64,000 nt of DNA from an uncultured euryarchaeote. GTDB lineage: Archaea > Thermoplasmatota > Poseidoniia > Poseidoniales > Poseidoniaceae. Made by a program: the position numbers and the translations under genes. Within the stretch, counting starts at the first letter, position 1. The number at the start of each line of letters is the position of its first letter. A model generated the notes under the pieces. The model did not search any database and had not been told where the DNA came from. It saw only the letters and a list, made by a program, of their open reading frames with translations. Positions 62,616 to 64,000 of the stretch are shown in pieces. Location of the stretch: contig CALBIL010000044.1 in assembly GCA_937892945.1 (NCBI GenBank), positions 1-64,000 of the forward strand. The letters run 5' to 3'.

Positions 62616-63326
62616 CTATCTTGTATTCAAGGCTTCAATTAACTGAGCACCTTCGATGAATGGAATGCCTCGCTCTTGCGCCCAAAGGCGTGCATCAGCA
62701 ACTGAAAGGGCATCATCACCATCACTTTGCAACATCTCTGCTCCAATCACAACAGGCGTGAGACCTGCAAGGCGTGAAAGCCCAACGGCCAATTCAGTGT
62801 GGCCCTGTCTTCGTGTAAGGCCTCCTTCAGTTTCACGGCAGATCGGGATGTGGCCAGGAGTCCGGAATTCCTTACCGAGAGCAGATTGGGCATCTATTCC
62901 AGAAATCCCTGCCTCTGTCAACTCAGCAGATAATTCCGCAAATCGACGAGTTGTAAGCGCTCGGTCATGGTCAGTGATACCGGTATAGGTGTCTCGATGA
63001 TTCATCGACAAGGTAAAAGCGGAACGAGCGTCATATTGTAAATCATTCGTGACAAGGTGAGTGAGTACTGGGAATTGATCGGTGAGAGACTTCTGCGTAT
63101 GGAGATCTTGAAGGAACGGTAGAGAAAATAATTCTCCGATTTCATGCCCAATGGCGAGAAACAAAAGGCCCCCACAATCCATCCGTAATTGTCGCATTGT
63201 TGCTGGGACAGCACTTTGGGCAGGAAACAATAAATCTGTCTCTCCTTCTCTTTTTTCAGAATCAAATAAACACACAGGCATTCCGTTCTGGAAAGCGGTC
63301 ACTGCGGCTTCGACTTGTTCGTCCAT
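62616..63326 (-). CDS. ribB: 3,4-dihydroxy-2-butanone 4-phosphate synthase
   Basis: 236 residues from the ATG at 63326 with GGAGGGTGG upstream. It makes the four-carbon unit of riboflavin from ribulose 5-phosphate. The metal-binding S-E-K-R-E-G-E-T-D-L-L near the N-terminus, H-R-D-T-Y-T-G-I-T-D-H-D-R-A and R-T-P-G-H-I-P are family signatures. First gene of the ribB-ribL-ribE-ribH set. GTP cyclohydrolase and the pyrimidine-forming steps, and a flavokinase, are not in the window. Confidence 0.94.
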   Translation of the reverse strand: MDEQVEAAVTAFQNGMPVCLFDSEKREGETDLLFPAQSAVPATMRQLRMDCGGLLFLAIGHEIGELFSLPFLQDLHTQKSLTDQFPVLTHLVTNDLQYDARSAFTLSMNHRDTYTGITDHDRALTTRRFAELSAELTEAGISGIDAQSALGKEFRTPGHIPICRETEGGLTRRQGHTELAVGLSRLAGLTPVVIGAEMLQSDGDDALSVADARLWAQERGIPFIEGAQLIEALNTR

Positions 63327-63473
63327 GAACCACCCTCCGCGGCAGGAGTTCATCAATGGTCGTATGCAATTGATTAACGATGAGTCGTCCAAAAAAGACA
63401 ATTTCGGCGGACAGCCAACGGAAAGGGGTTATCATAGGAAGACCCTTGGGTCGTTCCTGCGGAGTTGTGAATT

Positions 63474-64000
63474 ATGCCAATTAAACTCGGACCTGCAGGC
63501 GTTCCTTTGTCGTGTAAAGGACGTACAATCGTTGAAGGAATGGACGATATTATCTCTCTTGGACTCGAAACAATGGAAGTCCAAACCGTTCGCATGGTTG
63601 CTCCGCAACACTTTGAACAGTATTGGCAAGCCGGCGTTCTTGCAAACAAAACTGAGTTCGAGATGAATATTCACGGACCTTACTATTCTGAACTTCTTGG
63701 CAACCGAGTCGAACGTGGACGCTCAATGACCAAAATTGAAACTACGCTGCAGGCTGCTCGAACCATTAATGCTCGGCATATCACCCTTCACGCCGGCCAC
63801 TATGGAGGGATGAGCCCTGGAAGTGCTGCAAATGAACAAGTTGCCAATGTTTTCGCTGGCATCGTCGATCGTGTTCATGAAATTTGGCATGATGATGAAG
63901 ATGAATTCCCAGTATTCCCTTGGATTAAAGATGGAACACCGTCAAAAATTGGTGTTGAAACATCAGGCCGCCAAGAATTATGGGGGAGCTTGGAAGAAGT
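63474..64000 (+). CDS. Endonuclease IV-like TIM-barrel protein, N-terminal part
   Basis: The reading frame from the ATG at 63474 stays open to the window edge (175 codons). The start I-K-L-G-P-A-G-V-P, the strand E-M-N-I-H-G-P-Y-Y and I-T-L-H-A-G-H-Y carry the His residues expected of metal-binding xylose isomerase-like/AP endonuclease 2 barrels, and I-G-V-E-T-S-G continues it with a glutamate. Base-excision repair at abasic sites is the likely role, as for Nfo-like archaeal proteins. GGAG lies about 9 nt upstream. It is divergent from ribB. Confidence 0.8.
   Translation, partial: MPIKLGPAGVPLSCKGRTIVEGMDDIISLGLETMEVQTVRMVAPQHFEQYWQAGVLANKTEFEMNIHGPYYSELLGNRVERGRSMTKIETTLQAARTINARHITLHAGHYGGMSPGSAANEQVANVFAGIVDRVHEIWHDDEDEFPVFPWIKDGTPSKIGVETSGRQELWGSLEE

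Noticed and set aside
1-64000. CRISPR array, insertion sequence, prophage or rRNA
   Set aside because: No regularly spaced direct repeats, transposase, integrase or rRNA-like stretch was seen on either strand.

Overview
The window reads as a planktonic euryarchaeon of the Thermoplasmatota, most likely Marine Group II (Candidatus Poseidoniales). The archaeal side is clear: an A-type ATP synthase operon, RpoK, PurP, archaeal FAD synthetase RibL, the aldolase-type start of the shikimate pathway with a GHMP shikimate kinase, a HTH_10 (bacterio-opsin activator type) regulator and KaiC/RAD55-like ATPases. Mixed in are bacterial-looking genes (riboflavin synthase RibE, oligoribonuclease, a PlsC-type acyltransferase, CtaA/CtaB, tryptophan 2,3-dioxygenase), as expected for an aerobic heterotroph shaped by gene transfer. 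Many genes start with a good GGAGG/GAGGTG site; others look leaderless, about 25 nt below a TATA element. No CRISPR array, IS element or phage was seen, and no gene-free stretch exceeds 300 nt. The taxonomic call is inference from gene content.

Layout. 1-7.7 kb (minus): A-ATPase genes H-I-K-E-C-F-A-B, preceded by a UbiE-type methyltransferase. Subunit I carries a pair of canonical EF-hands and a His cluster, inserted exactly between its cytosolic arm and membrane domain; this is the most striking feature of the window. 7.7-10 kb: three consecutive KaiC-like proteins, of which only the first keeps its Walker A lysine. 10-14.2 kb: a pilin-like protein with a lamin-tail domain and a 984-residue surface protein. 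14.2-17.8 kb: tRNA-Ser(GCU), heme O and heme A synthases, an exported thioredoxin-fold protein and RpoK. 17.8-22 kb: tryptophan dioxygenase, a small membrane protein, PurP and a membrane-anchored coiled-coil/YfaP-like/EF-hand protein. 22-27.9 kb (plus): HTH_10 regulator, ADH synthase, 3-dehydroquinate synthase II, shikimate kinase, chorismate synthase and aspartate kinase; aspartate kinase feeds the aspartate semialdehyde that the archaeal pathway consumes. 27.9-32.9 kb: a DUF4350-MoxR-DUF58-membrane protein operon.

33-38.5 kb: a three-subunit molybdenum hydroxylase whose FAD subunit has the Cys-rich insert typical of 4-hydroxybenzoyl-CoA reductase, followed by a secreted protein. XdhC and MocA-type maturation genes lie at 48.6-50.1 kb. 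38.6-48 kb: PlsC-like acyltransferase, two subtilases and a 1377-residue polytopic membrane protein. 48-56.6 kb: oligoribonuclease, acyl-CoA dehydrogenase, a CaCA cation/Ca2+ exchanger, an aquaporin and a fused E1 alpha-beta 2-oxoacid dehydrogenase. 56.6-60.8 kb: VTT membrane protein, a receiver-domain protein whose Shine-Dalgarno lies in a hairpin, an E1-like/rhodanese protein and thioredoxin reductase. 60.8-63.3 kb: riboflavin/FAD operon ribB-ribL-ribE-ribH. An endonuclease IV-like gene runs off the right end.

How the parts fit: aerobic respiration (heme A synthesis, UbiE-type quinone methylation, ATP synthase), amino-acid and acyl catabolism (TDO, oxoacid dehydrogenase, acyl-CoA dehydrogenase), secreted proteolysis, and flavin and molybdenum cofactor supply for the flavoenzymes and the hydroxylase. 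A recurring calcium theme (EF-hands in subunit I and in the YfaP-like protein, a Ca-type loop in one subtilase, a CaCA exchanger) suggests, but does not prove, calcium-dependent regulation of energy conversion.
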